A stretch of 64,000 bases of DNA. It comes from Streptomyces sp. NBC_01707 (lineage in GTDB: Bacteria; Actinomycetota; Actinomycetes; Streptomycetales; Streptomycetaceae). Every line of letters begins with the position of its first letter. Within the stretch, counting starts at the first letter, position 1. A program made the translations under genes and the position numbers. Location of the stretch: contig NZ_CP109190.1 in the NCBI RefSeq assembly GCF_041438805.1, positions 7,750,001 to 7,814,000 on the forward strand, given 5' to 3'. Positions 9,178-18,230 of the stretch are shown in pieces. A model generated the notes under the pieces. It saw only the letters and a program-made list of their open reading frames with translations, was not told the origin of the DNA and did not search any database.

Positions 9178-9969
9178 TCACGCGAAGGCGAGGTTGTAGA
9201 GACCGCCCGCGATCGCGCCGCCGATGAGGGGGCCGACGACCGGGATCCAGGCGTAGCCCCAGTCGGAGCCGCCCTTGTTCGGCAGCGGCAGCAGCGCGTG
9301 CACGATACGCGGACCGAGGTCGCGAACGGGGTTGATCGCGTAACCGGTCGGGCCGCCGAGCGAGAGGCCGATGCTGACGACGACCAGGGAGGTGATCAGT
9401 GCCCCGAGCGTGCCGAGCCCGTTGCCGTCGTTGTTCAGGCCCTGGGTGAGGATCGCCAGGACCAGCACGACGGTGGCGATGACCTCGGTGACCACGTTCT
9501 GCACGGCATTTCGGATCTCCGGGCCGGTCGAGAAGATGCCCAGCACCGGGCCGGCCTTCGGGGCGGCGGCCTGGTCGACCATGCCCTCTTCACTCGGTCG
9601 GCTGTACAGGGTCTCCGGGTCGGTCAGATGGGCCCGGAACTGTCCGTAGTACGTCAGCCAGACCAGCACCGCGCCGATCATCGCGCCGAGCAGTTGGGAG
9701 CCGATGTACAGCGGTACGTCGCTCCACGCGGTACCACCCTTGATCGCGAGGCCGATCGTGACCGCCGGGTTGAGGTGGGCCCCGGACACGCCGCCGGCCA
9801 GATACGCGGCCGTCAGTACTGCGAAACCCCACCCGAAGGCGATCGAGAGCCAGCCGGCGTTCTGTGCCTTGGAGTGCTTGAGAGTGACGGCGGCACAGAC
9901 ACCACCGCCGAGCAGGATGAGTACGGCGGTACCGATGGTCTCGCCGATGAAGATGTCGGAGCTGGACAC
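9178..9969 (-). CDS. glpF: Glycerol uptake facilitator (MIP/aquaporin family)
   Basis: 263 residues with six membrane segments and two half-helix motifs. The first is NPA at residues 67-69 ([10 protein letters not shown]). The second reads NPVRD at 213-217 instead of the usual NPARD, with the aquaglyceroporin Arg/Asp retained ([10 protein letters not shown]), which supports glycerol rather than water selectivity. A ~25-residue insertion-like loop ([14 protein letters not shown]) lies between the halves. First gene of the operon; its leader holds a nested palindrome that I take to be the GylR operator. Confidence 0.93.
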   Translation of the reverse strand: MSSSDIFIGETIGTAVLILLGGGVCAAVTLKHSKAQNAGWLSIAFGWGFAVLTAAYLAGGVSGAHLNPAVTIGLAIKGGTAWSDVPLYIGSQLLGAMIGAVLVWLTYYGQFRAHLTDPETLYSRPSEEGMVDQAAAPKAGPVLGIFSTGPEIRNAVQNVVTEVIATVVLVLAILTQGLNNDGNGLGTLGALITSLVVVSIGLSLGGPTGYAINPVRDLGPRIVHALLPLPNKGGSDWGYAWIPVVGPLIGGAIAGGLYNLAFA

Positions 9970-10083
9970 CCGCGACTCCTTTGTCCTTCGTCCAGGGAAG
10001 CCGAACCCCGGGTCCCTCCGGTGGTCCGCGCCCTCAGGTGAGGGCTTGACCGGCCCTTGGCACTGTCACACCCTAGCGCGTAT

Positions 10084-10122
10084 TGCCGTTAGGCGTTCGA
10101 CAATGTCGACCGATGAACGGCA
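10084..10122. promoter_or_regulatory. Nested palindrome, probable GylR operator of glpFKD
   Basis: The inner arms TCGACA/TGTCGA (10097-10109, one central base) and the outer arms TGCCGTT/AACGGCA (10084-10090 and 10116-10122) share exactly the same centre at 10103. The decamer TTCGACAATG within it also occurs upstream of gylR. The site lies about 115-150 bp before the glpF start. Confidence 0.7.
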
Positions 10123-10200
10123 GTGTTTACCCCCGGTGAATGAAGCGTCAAGGGTTGTGGGACGGATAACACGATCGTTACCGATGATCCGTCAAATCGG

Positions 10201-10965
10201 TCAGAACCGCCCGGCGCCGAGATCCCGGGAAACCGCCCGCGCGCAGTCCCGTACGGCGGCCACCAGCTCGGGGCGCAGCTCGCCGCCGGAGCAGACCCGT
10301 TCCACCGCGCCGGTCACGGCCACCGCGCCCACCGGCATCCGGCGCCGGTCGTGGATCGGTGCGGCCACCGCGGCCACTCCTTCCCAGGTCTCCTCCACAT
10401 CGGCCGCCCAGCCCCGCGCCCGGGTCAGGTCGAGCACCGTCTCGAACTCCTCCAGATCGGTGACGGTGCGCGGGGTGAAGGGCTGCCGCTCGCCCTCGAC
10501 GGCCTCGGTGTGTGCCACCGGGTCGTACGCCGCCAGCACCTTGCCCAGTGCCGTGGAGTGCAGCGGCTGCATCGCCCCGACCTCCAGGACCTGCCGGCTG
10601 TCGTCGGGCCGGAAGACGTGGTGGACGATGAGCACGCCCTGCTGGTGCAGGACGCCCAGGTGGGCGCTCTCGCCGCTGGAGCGGGCCAGGTCGTCCGTCC
10701 AGACCAGGGCGCGCGCCCGCAGCTCGTGGACGTCCAGATAGCTGTTCCCCAGGCGCAGCAGCTCGGCACCCAGCTGGTAGCGGCCGGACGCCGTGTCCTG
10801 TTCGACGAAGCCCTCGTGCTGGAGCGTGCGCAGGATGCCGTGTGCGGTGCCCTTGGCCAGGCCCAGTGAGGAGGAGATGTCGGAGAGCCCCAGCCGACGT
10901 TCGCCACCTGCCAGCAGGCGCAGCATCGCCGCCGCCCGCTCGAGCGACTGGATGTTCTTGGCCAT
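10201..10965 (-). CDS. gylR: IclR-family regulator of glycerol catabolism
   Basis: 254 residues. The N-terminal winged helix (LSDISSSLGLAKGTAHGIL) is followed by the IclR effector domain (QHEGFVEQDTASGRYQLG, GAMQPLHSTALGKVLAAY, AAPIHDRRRMPVGAVAVTG). An ATG with GGAGGAG eight bases upstream was chosen; an in-frame extension of 39 residues upstream has no ribosome site and runs through the operator region. Known for Streptomyces: GylR represses the glp (gyl) operon and itself, with glycerol-3-phosphate as the likely inducer. The palindromes at both promoters fit this. Confidence 0.93.
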   Translation of the reverse strand: MAKNIQSLERAAAMLRLLAGGERRLGLSDISSSLGLAKGTAHGILRTLQHEGFVEQDTASGRYQLGAELLRLGNSYLDVHELRARALVWTDDLARSSGESAHLGVLHQQGVLIVHHVFRPDDSRQVLEVGAMQPLHSTALGKVLAAYDPVAHTEAVEGERQPFTPRTVTDLEEFETVLDLTRARGWAADVEETWEGVAAVAAPIHDRRRMPVGAVAVTGAVERVCSGGELRPELVAAVRDCARAVSRDLGAGRF

Positions 10966-10980
10966 GACGCCGTACTCCTC

Positions 10981-11024
10981 CATTGTGGTTCGACAATGCT
11001 GAACACTATCGGTCGATGTCGACC
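10981..11024. promoter_or_regulatory. Putative GylR autoregulatory site
   Basis: Contains TTCGACAATG, which is shared with the glpF operator and lies in the imperfect palindrome GTTCGACAATGCTGAAC. It also contains GGTCGATGTCGACC, with perfect 6-bp arms around TG. Both lie within 60 bp upstream of the gylR ATG. Confidence 0.6.
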
Positions 11025-11205
11025 CATGTCCGGTCGTGCGGAGAACCCGCTCGACTGCTCGGCTCCGGATGGCCCCCCGCACAGCATGCCGTCCGTCACG
11101 TGGGACACAGTGACGCTCCGAGGCGCTGCCCGGCTACCCTGGCGAGGTGCGGCCTCTTCCGGAAGCCGTGAAGCCGACAGCCGTCGCATCCCAGGGAGCA
11201 CATCC

Positions 11206-14200
11206 ATGGCCTCGTTGCCGACCCTTTCCGCCGACAGCCGGAACCGAGCCGAAGCCCTTCGCGAGGCGCTCGCCACCCGAGTGGTCGTGGCCGACGGTGC
11301 CATGGGCACCATGCTCCAGGCGCAGGATCCCACCCTTGAGGACTTCCAGAACCTCGAAGGGTGCAACGAGATCCTCAACGTGACCCGCCCCGACATCGTG
11401 CGCTCCGTGCACGAGGAGTACTTCGCGGTCGGCGTGGACTGTGTCGAGACGAACACCTTCGGCGCCAACGCCTCGGCCCTGGGCGAGTACGACATTCCCG
11501 AGCGCATCCACGAACTCTCCGAGTCCGGCGCGCGCATCGCCCGCGAGGTGGCCGACGAGTTCACGGCCTCCACCGGACAGCAGCGCTGGGTGCTCGGCTC
11601 CATCGGCCCCGGCACCAAGCTGCCGACGCTGGGCCACGCGCCGTACACCGTGCTCCGCGACGGTTTCCAGCAGAACGCCGAGGGCCTGATCGCCGGCGGC
11701 GCGGACGCGCTCATCATCGAGACGACACAGGACCTCCTGCAGACCAAGGCCGCGGTACTGGGTGCGCGACGGGCGCTCGAGGCGTTGGGCAGCGACCTTC
11801 CGCTGCTGTGCTCGCTGGCGTTCGAGACGACCGGCACGATGCTGCTCGGTTCGGAGATCGGTGCCGCGCTGACCGCACTCGAACCGCTCGGCGTCGACAT
11901 GATCGGCCTGAACTGCTCGACCGGCCCGGCGGAGATGAGCGAGCATCTGCGCTACCTCACGCGCCACTCGCGTATCCCGTTGCTCTGTATGCCCAACGCC
12001 GGACTGCCGGTCCTCACCAAGGACGGCGCGCACTTCCCGCTCGGCCCCGAAGGACTGGCCGACGCGCAGGAGACGTTCGTCCAGGAGTACGGCCTCTCGC
12101 TGGTCGGCGGCTGCTGCGGTACGACTCCGGAGCACCTGCGGCAGGTCGTCGAGCGCGTGCGCGGCGCGTCCCTCGTCCCTCGCGACCCGCGGCCCGAGCC
12201 CGGCGCCGCCTCGCTGTACCAGACGGTCCCGTTCCGTCAGGACACCTCGTACCTCGCCATCGGTGAGCGTACGAACGCCAACGGATCCAAGAAGTTCCGC
12301 GAGGCCATGCTGGAGGCCCGCTGGGACGACTGCGTGGAGATGGCGCGCGACCAGATCCGGGAGGGCGCGCACATGCTCGACCTCTGTGTCGACTACGTCG
12401 GCCGCGACGGTGTCGCGGACATGGAGGAACTGGCCGGACGCTTCGCCACCGCCTCCACGCTCCCGATCGTGCTCGACTCCACCGAGCTGCCGGTCCTGCG
12501 GGCCGGACTGGAGAAGCTCGGCGGCCGGGCCGTTCTCAACTCCGTCAACTACGAGGACGGCGACGGGCCGGAGTCGCGCTTCGCCAAGGTCACCGCACTG
12601 GCGGTCGAACACGGCGCCGCGCTGATCGCCCTGACCATCGACGAGGAGGGCCAGGCCCGCACCGTCGAGCACAAGGTCGCCGTCGCCGAGCGGCTGATCG
12701 AGGACCTGACCGGCAACTGGGGCGTCCACGAGTCGGACATCCTCATCGACGCGCTGACCTTCACCATCTGCACCGGTCAGGAGGAGTCCCGCAAGGACGG
12801 CATCGCCACCATCGGCGCCATCCGCGAGCTCAAGCGGCGCCATCCCGACGTCCAGACCACACTCGGCCTGTCGAACATCTCCTTCGGTCTCAACCCGGCC
12901 GCTCGAGTCGTCCTGAACTCCGTCTTCCTCGACGAGTGCGTCAAGGCCGGTCTCGACTCCGCCATCGTGCACGCGTCGAAGATCCTGCCGATCGCGCGCC
13001 TGGAGGAGGAGCAGGTGAAGGTCGCGCTCGACCTCATCTACGACCGCCGCGCCGAAGGCTACGACCCGTTGCAGCGGCTCATGGAGCTCTTCGAGGGCGT
13101 CAACATGAAGTCGATGAAGGCCGGCAAGGCCGAGGAGCTCCTCGCGCTGCCGCTCGACGAGCGCCTCCAGCGCCGCATCATCGACGGTGAGAAGAACGGC
13201 CTGGAGACCGACCTCGACGAGGCACTGCAGACCCGTCCGGCTCTCGACATCGTCAACGACACCCTGCTCGAGGGCATGAAGGTCGTCGGCGAACTGTTCG
13301 GTTCCGGCCAGATGCAGCTGCCGTTCGTGCTGCAGTCCGCCGAGGTCATGAAGTCCGCCGTGGCCTACCTGGAACCGCACATGGAGAAGTCCGACGCGGA
13401 GGGCAAGGGCACGATCGTCCTGGCCACCGTCCGTGGCGACGTCCACGACATCGGTAAGAACCTCGTCGACATCATCCTGTCCAACAACGGCTTCAACGTC
13501 GTCAACATCGGCATCAAGCAGCCGGTCTCCGCGATCCTGGAGGCCGCGCAGGAGCACCGCGCCGACGTCATCGGCATGTCCGGCCTCCTGGTGAAGTCCA
13601 CCGTGATCATGAAGGAGAACCTGGAGGAGCTGAACCAGCGCAAGCTGGCCGCCGAATATCCGGTGATCCTCGGCGGCGCGGCTCTCACCAGGGCCTATGT
13701 CGAGCAGGACCTCCATGAGATCTATGAGGGCGAGGTCCGCTACGCCCGCGACGCGTTCGAGGGCCTGCGCCTGATGGACGCCCTGATCGCGGTGAAGCGC
13801 GGCGTACCCGGCGCCACCCTCCCGGAGCTCAAGCAGCGCCGGGTGCCCAAGCGGGAGACCGCCGTGCTGGAGGTCGACGAGCCGCAGGACGGCGTCCGCT
13901 CCGACGTCGCCACCGACAACCCGGTGCCCGAGCCCCCGTTCTGGGGCACCCGCGTCGTCAAGGGCATCCAGCTCAAGGAGTACGCCTCCTGGCTCGACGA
14001 GGGTGCGCTGTTCAAGGGGCAGTGGGGTCTGAAGCAGGCCCGCGCCGGTGACGGACCGACGTACGAGGAGCTCGTGGAGACCGAGGGCCGCCCGCACCTG
14101 CGTGGCTGGCTCGACAAGCTGCACACGGAGAACCTGCTGGAAGCCGCCGTCGTCTACGGCTACTTCCCCTGCGTGTCCAAGGGCGACGACCTGATCCTGC

Positions 14201-14718
14201 TCCACGAGGACGGCTCCGAGCGCACCCGCTTCACCTTCCCGCGCCAGCGCCGTGGCCGCCGCCTCTGCCTGGCGGACTTCTTCCGTCCCGAGGAGTCCGG
14301 CGAGACGGATGTGATCGGCCTCCAGGTCGTCACGGTCGGCTCGAAGATCGGCGGGGAGACCGCCAAGCTCTTCGAGGCCAACTCCTACCGCGACTACCTG
14401 GAGCTGCACGGCCTCTCCGTCCAGCTGGCCGAGGCCCTCGCCGAGTACTGGCACGCCCGGGTCCGCTCCGAGCTCGGCTTCGCCGGCGAGGACCCGGCCG
14501 ACGTCGAGGACATGTTCGCGCTGAAGTACCGCGGTGCGCGCTTCTCCCTCGGTTACGGGGCCTGCCCCGATCTCGAGGACCGGGCGAAGATCGCCGACCT
14601 GCTCCAGCCCGAGCGGATCGGGGTGCACCTCTCCGAGGAGTTCCAGCTGCACCCGGAGCAGTCCACCGACGCGATCGTCATCCATCACCCGGAAGCGAAG
14701 TACTTCAACGCGCGGTAG
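11206..14718 (+). CDS. metH: Cobalamin-dependent methionine synthase
   Basis: 1,170 residues with the four modules in the normal order. The homocysteine-binding barrel carries zinc ligands Cys237 (GLNCS) and Cys303/Cys304 (GGCCG). Next is the pterin-binding domain (YLAIGERTNANGSKKF). The B12 domain has the cobalt-ligand motif DVHDIG (Asp745, His747, Gly750). The last is the AdoMet reactivation domain (YFPCVSKGDDL, CPDLEDRAKI). It transfers methyl from methyl-tetrahydrofolate to homocysteine. The ATG preceded by CCAGGGAGCA was chosen; the frame is open 70 codons further upstream but overlaps the gylR regulatory region. No cobalamin riboswitch was recognised in the 240-nt leader. Confidence 0.97.
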   Translation: MASLPTLSADSRNRAEALREALATRVVVADGAMGTMLQAQDPTLEDFQNLEGCNEILNVTRPDIVRSVHEEYFAVGVDCVETNTFGANASALGEYDIPERIHELSESGARIAREVADEFTASTGQQRWVLGSIGPGTKLPTLGHAPYTVLRDGFQQNAEGLIAGGADALIIETTQDLLQTKAAVLGARRALEALGSDLPLLCSLAFETTGTMLLGSEIGAALTALEPLGVDMIGLNCSTGPAEMSEHLRYLTRHSRIPLLCMPNAGLPVLTKDGAHFPLGPEGLADAQETFVQEYGLSLVGGCCGTTPEHLRQVVERVRGASLVPRDPRPEPGAASLYQTVPFRQDTSYLAIGERTNANGSKKFREAMLEARWDDCVEMARDQIREGAHMLDLCVDYVGRDGVADMEELAGRFATASTLPIVLDSTELPVLRAGLEKLGGRAVLNSVNYEDGDGPESRFAKVTALAVEHGAALIALTIDEEGQARTVEHKVAVAERLIEDLTGNWGVHESDILIDALTFTICTGQEESRKDGIATIGAIRELKRRHPDVQTTLGLSNISFGLNPAARVVLNSVFLDECVKAGLDSAIVHASKILPIARLEEEQVKVALDLIYDRRAEGYDPLQRLMELFEGVNMKSMKAGKAEELLALPLDERLQRRIIDGEKNGLETDLDEALQTRPALDIVNDTLLEGMKVVGELFGSGQMQLPFVLQSAEVMKSAVAYLEPHMEKSDAEGKGTIVLATVRGDVHDIGKNLVDIILSNNGFNVVNIGIKQPVSAILEAAQEHRADVIGMSGLLVKSTVIMKENLEELNQRKLAAEYPVILGGAALTRAYVEQDLHEIYEGEVRYARDAFEGLRLMDALIAVKRGVPGATLPELKQRRVPKRETAVLEVDEPQDGVRSDVATDNPVPEPPFWGTRVVKGIQLKEYASWLDEGALFKGQWGLKQARAGDGPTYEELVETEGRPHLRGWLDKLHTENLLEAAVVYGYFPCVSKGDDLILLHEDGSERTRFTFPRQRRGRRLCLADFFRPEESGETDVIGLQVVTVGSKIGGETAKLFEANSYRDYLELHGLSVQLAEALAEYWHARVRSELGFAGEDPADVEDMFALKYRGARFSLGYGACPDLEDRAKIADLLQPERIGVHLSEEFQLHPEQSTDAIVIHHPEAKYFNAR

Positions 14719-14771
14719 AAAATGATCGACGCGTTGTCGCGGGTCGAGTCGTAGACTGGTCGGTCCAGTGC

Positions 14772-14810
14772 AGGCCGGTCGCCTTTTCCTCCGGAAACGG
14801 TGACCGGCCT
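14772..14810 (+). terminator. Hairpin downstream of metH
   Basis: A 12-bp stem with one G-U pair (outer arms AGGCCGGTC / GACCGGCCT) and a loop of about 15 nt, followed by TTCTCGTC. It lies 54 nt after the metH stop and 28 nt before the next gene. Confidence 0.65.
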
Positions 14811-14837
14811 TCTCGTCCCTCGTGGAAGGTGTGCCGC

Positions 14838-15539
14838 ATGACCAGTACGGTCTCCGCGTCCTTGACCCGTATGGCGGACGGTGCCGCCCTTCAGGCCGTC
14901 TTTCTCGACATGGACGGCACCCTGGTCGACACCGAGGGCTTCTGGTGGGACGCCGAAGTCGAAGTCTTCGCCGATCTCGGTCACCGGCTGGACGAGGCGT
15001 GGAAGAACGTGGTCGTCGGGGGCCCGATGACCCGCAGCGCCGGCTACCTCATCGATGTCACCGGCGCGGACATCACGCTTCCCGAGCTGACCGTGCTGCT
15101 CAACGACCGCTTCGAGGCGCGTATCGGCCGTGGTGTGCCGCTGATGCGGGGCGCCGCCCGGCTGCTCGCCGAGCTGGCGGCCCACGAGGTGCCGACCGCC
15201 CTGGTCTCCGCCTCGCACCGGCGCATCATCGACCGGGTACTGGACTCGGTCGGGCACCACCATTTCTCGCTCACCGTCGCGGGCGACGAGGTCTCCCGGA
15301 CGAAGCCGCACCCGGAGCCGTACCTCACCGCCGCCTCGGGCTTCGGGGTGGCTCCGGAGCGCTGCGCGGTCATCGAGGACACCGCGACCGGTGTCGCCGC
15401 GGCGGAGGCGGCCGGCTGCCGGGTCGTCGCCGTGCCGTCCGTGGCGCCGATCGCACCCGCCTCCGGACGGGTCGTCGTGGGCTCCCTCGAAGAAGTCGAT
15501 CTCGCATTTCTCAGGGGACTGGTCACCGGAGCGCGTTGA
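14838..15539 (+). CDS. HAD-superfamily hydrolase (subfamily IA, phosphatase-like)
   Basis: 233 residues. Motif I is FLDMDGTLVDTEG with nucleophile Asp24 and acid Asp26. Motif II is in TALVSASH. Motif III/IV are TKPHPEPY and CAVIEDTATGVAAAEAAG. This is the beta-phosphoglucomutase/phosphatase-like group with a helical cap inserted after motif I. The substrate cannot be read from sequence; small phosphorylated metabolites are typical. GGAAGG lies eight bases before the chosen ATG; a GTG three codons earlier is a weaker alternative. It directly follows metH in the same orientation but is separated by a hairpin, so it probably has its own promoter or relies on read-through. Confidence 0.88.
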   Translation: MTSTVSASLTRMADGAALQAVFLDMDGTLVDTEGFWWDAEVEVFADLGHRLDEAWKNVVVGGPMTRSAGYLIDVTGADITLPELTVLLNDRFEARIGRGVPLMRGAARLLAELAAHEVPTALVSASHRRIIDRVLDSVGHHHFSLTVAGDEVSRTKPHPEPYLTAASGFGVAPERCAVIEDTATGVAAAEAAGCRVVAVPSVAPIAPASGRVVVGSLEEVDLAFLRGLVTGAR

Positions 15540-15902
15540 TACGTATACCGAGAGTATTTCTGTGAATAAACAGCAAAACTCTCGCCGGTGCGATGTGCGC
15601 ATTTCGTCGTACGTGCGTGTGCATAAGGCGGGGCCATGTCAAAGCCAAGAAATAGCTCGGGCGTGAGTTTTATCACGCCTCGGGCTTTTGGGTTCCTTCA
15701 AGATCGACCCAGCTGTCCGTTTTGATCCACCCTTATGTCCCGATTCGTGGAGCCCTGTGCAGAACGTTCCGCGCTCGGGAAATCGGCTCGCAGGCCATTC
15801 CCCTCATCATTCGATTACACAGCGCAGAGCACTCGTCCGGCATTAACGGCGGCGCCCACTAATGTCGTTTTCTCAATGGCCGGATGAGGGAGAACGTCCA
15901 AG
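15540..15902. other. AT-richer intergenic region with hairpins, no confident gene
   Basis: A 363-base gap between the HAD gene and the peptide-binding lipoprotein, clearly lower in GC than its surroundings. It holds a hairpin at 15550-15583 (GAGAGT/ACTCTC), a strong terminator-like stem at 15654-15686, and a possible 29-codon frame (15636-15725) overlapping that stem. No other gene is seen; the right part should contain the promoter of the lipoprotein gene. Confidence 0.55.
15654..15690 (+). terminator. Rho-independent type terminator
   Basis: An inner perfect stem GGCGTGA/TCACGCC with a 6-nt loop is extended by five further pairs after a small bulge and is followed by CTTTTG. It is the best T-tailed hairpin in the left half of the window. 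Confidence 0.7.
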
Positions 15903-17504
15903 ATGAACCGTAAGACTCTGGTGCTGCCGGCCGTCGTCGGCCTGCTCGCGCCCGTACTCGCCGCCTGCGGCGGGACGGACAGCGGGAGCGATGGCAAGGC
16001 CGCCATCGTTGTCGGCACCACGGACCAGTTCGTCGCCACCGAGGACAACCCCGCGCCGCTCGACCCCGCCATAGGCTATGAAGCAGGCGTCTGGAACGTC
16101 CTGCGGCAGACCGTGCAGACCCTGACCCACGTGCCGCGCGGCGGCGGCCAGCCCGTCCCCGAGGCGGCCAGGAGTTGCACCTTCACCGACCGGGAGAACG
16201 AGAGCTACCGCTGCAGGCTGCGCACCGGCCTCACGTTCGCCGACGGCACGCCCGTCACCGCCGAGGACGTCAAGTACTCCATCAACCGCGTCATCGACAT
16301 CAAGTCCGACAGCGGCCCCGTCGGTCTGCTCGCAAACATCGACACGATCGAGACGAGCGGTGACGACGAAGTCATCTTCCACCTGAAGACGCCGGACGCG
16401 ACGTTCCCGTACAAGCTCGCCACCCCGGCCGCCGGCATCGTGCAGAAGAGCAAGTACCCGGCGAGGTCCCCGCGCAGCGGTTTCCAGGTCGACGGCTCAG
16501 GTCCGTACACGATGAAGCCCGAGGTCAGGAACGACCAGGTCGTCAAGGTCCTCTTCACCAGGAACCCGCACTACAAGGGCGACCTGAAGGTCCTCAACGA
16601 CAAGGTCGAGCTGGACCTCTTCCCCGACGCCAAGGCGATGGGCGAGGCGCTCGACGCCAAGAAGATCGACATGATGACCCGCACCATGTCTCCCGGGCAG
16701 GCGCAGCAGATGCTGGAGCAGCCGAAGGACGGCATCAAGCTCACCGAGATGCCCGGCCTCGCCATCAGCTATCTCGCCTTCGACACCACCGACCCCGCGG
16801 TGAAGAGCAAGGCCGTCCGGCAGGCCATCGCCCAGGTCGTCGACCGGGGCCAGATCGCCGGGCAGGTCTACGGCGCCACCGCCGAGCCGCTCTACTCGCT
16901 CATCCCGTCCAGCATCACCGGACACGCCAACTCGTTCTACAACAAGTACGGCGAGCCCAGCACCACCAAGGCCGCCACCATCCTGCAGGACGCCGGCATC
17001 CAGACGCCGGTGAAATTCACCCTGCACTACACGACCGACCACTACGGGCCCGCCACCGCGACCGAGTTCAAGGCGCTGAAGAAGCAGCTCAACGCGACCG
17101 GGCTGTTCGATGTCAATGTCCAGGGCACCCCCTGGGCGAAGTACCGCCCCGCCCAGAAGCGTGGCGACTACGCCGTCTACGGCATGGGCTGGTTCCCCGA
17201 CTTCCCGGACCCGGACAACTACACGGCGCCGTTCCTCGACAGGAACAACTTCCTCAACTCGCCGTACAAGTCCGCACTGGCCCAGACCACGCTGATCCCG
17301 CAGTCCCGCCGGGAGGACGACCGGGCCTCGGCCGCCAAGACCTTCCAGAAGCTCCAGGACATCGTCGCCACCGACGTTCCCGTACTTCCGATCTGGCAGG
17401 GCAAGCAGTACGTCGCCTCACGCGACGGCCTCACCGGCGTCGAGTGGTCGGTCAACTCCTCGGCCGACCTGCAGCTCTGGGAGCTCGGCCGCAGCGCCGT
17501 CTGA
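15903..17504 (+). CDS. Peptide/nickel-type ABC substrate-binding lipoprotein (SBP_bac_5), orphan
   Basis: 533 residues. The signal peptide has a lipobox (PVLAAC, Cys22). The mature part is a family-5 extracellular solute-binding protein: an AIGYEAGVWNVLRQTVQTL-type opening, GLTFADGTPVTAEDVKYSINR, GSGPYTMKPE, KSKAVRQAIAQVVDR and VLPIWQGKQYV near the end. GGGAGAA precedes the ATG. No permease or ATPase gene is adjacent on either side, so it must work with a transporter encoded elsewhere or serve as a sensor. The next gene is convergent. Likely ligands are oligopeptides, but opine- or nickel-binding members share this fold. Confidence 0.9.
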   Translation: MNRKTLVLPAVVGLLAPVLAACGGTDSGSDGKAAIVVGTTDQFVATEDNPAPLDPAIGYEAGVWNVLRQTVQTLTHVPRGGGQPVPEAARSCTFTDRENESYRCRLRTGLTFADGTPVTAEDVKYSINRVIDIKSDSGPVGLLANIDTIETSGDDEVIFHLKTPDATFPYKLATPAAGIVQKSKYPARSPRSGFQVDGSGPYTMKPEVRNDQVVKVLFTRNPHYKGDLKVLNDKVELDLFPDAKAMGEALDAKKIDMMTRTMSPGQAQQMLEQPKDGIKLTEMPGLAISYLAFDTTDPAVKSKAVRQAIAQVVDRGQIAGQVYGATAEPLYSLIPSSITGHANSFYNKYGEPSTTKAATILQDAGIQTPVKFTLHYTTDHYGPATATEFKALKKQLNATGLFDVNVQGTPWAKYRPAQKRGDYAVYGMGWFPDFPDPDNYTAPFLDRNNFLNSPYKSALAQTTLIPQSRREDDRASAAKTFQKLQDIVATDVPVLPIWQGKQYVASRDGLTGVEWSVNSSADLQLWELGRSAV

Positions 17505-17549
17505 AACACGGTGCCACCCCGGCGTCCCGTCCCGGCCGCACCGGCCGGA

Positions 17550-18221
17550 TCACTGGGCGCCGGGGCGCACCAGCCCGCTCTCGTACGCGTACACCGCGGC
17601 CTGCACCCGGTCGCGCAGCCCCAGCTTCGTCAGTACATGGCCCACATGCGTCTTGACCGTCGTCTCGCTGACGAACAGGTCGGCGGCGATCTCCGCATTC
17701 GACAGGCCGCGGGCCACCAGCTTCAACACCTCCACCTCACGCTCCGTCAGCGTGTGCAGTGTGTCCGGCACGGCGTCCTCGCCCGACGGCAGATGGTCCG
17801 CGTACTTGTCCAGCAGCCTGCGCGTGATGCTCGGCGCGAGCATCGCCTCGCCCGCCGCGACCACCCGGATCGCCTGCACCAGCTCGTTGGCCGGAGCATC
17901 CTTCAGCAGAAAGCCGCTGGCACCGGCGCGCAACGCCTCCACCACGTACTCGTCGAGATCGAACGTGGTCAGCACCAGCACCTTCGCCGGACCGTCCCGC
18001 CCCGGCCCGGTGATCTGGCGCGTGGCCTCGACGCCGTCCATCCGCGGCATGCGGATGTCCATCAGCACCACATCGGGCTGCAGCGCCCGCACCTGATCGA
18101 GGGCCTGGAGGCCGTCACCGGCCTCACCCACCACCGCAAGGTCTCCCTCGGCCTCCAGAATCATCCGGAAGCCGGTGCGCAGCAGCGGCTGGTCATCGAC
18201 CAGTAGGACGCGGATTGCCAC
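17550..18221 (-). CDS. NarL/LuxR-family response regulator, no adjacent histidine kinase
   Basis: 223 residues. The receiver domain has an acidic pocket at Asp9/Asp10, phospho-acceptor Asp55 (VVLMDIRMP), Thr85 and Lys107 (FLLKDAP). The C-terminal LuxR helix-turn-helix is LTEREVEVLKLVARGLSNAEI followed by VSETTVKTHVGHVL. All phosphorylation residues are present, so it should be a conventional two-component regulator. No sensor kinase lies beside it: the neighbours are a RecB-like nuclease gene upstream on the same strand (9 nt gap) and a convergent lipoprotein gene. It may be co-transcribed with the nuclease. Confidence 0.92.
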   Translation of the reverse strand: MAIRVLLVDDQPLLRTGFRMILEAEGDLAVVGEAGDGLQALDQVRALQPDVVLMDIRMPRMDGVEATRQITGPGRDGPAKVLVLTTFDLDEYVVEALRAGASGFLLKDAPANELVQAIRVVAAGEAMLAPSITRRLLDKYADHLPSGEDAVPDTLHTLTEREVEVLKLVARGLSNAEIAADLFVSETTVKTHVGHVLTKLGLRDRVQAAVYAYESGLVRPGAQ

Positions 18222-18230
18222 CAGATCTCC

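Noticed and set aside
10966..11205. Cobalamin riboswitch before metH
   Set aside because: No B12-box or typical multi-stem core was recognised; the left part is the gylR promoter/operator.
11134..14688. Very long minus-strand open frame opposite metH (and similar long frames opposite many genes)
   Set aside because: It is the shadow of a strongly coding plus-strand gene in GC-rich DNA; composition is Gly/Val/Leu/Asp-rich with no family motifs or ribosome site.
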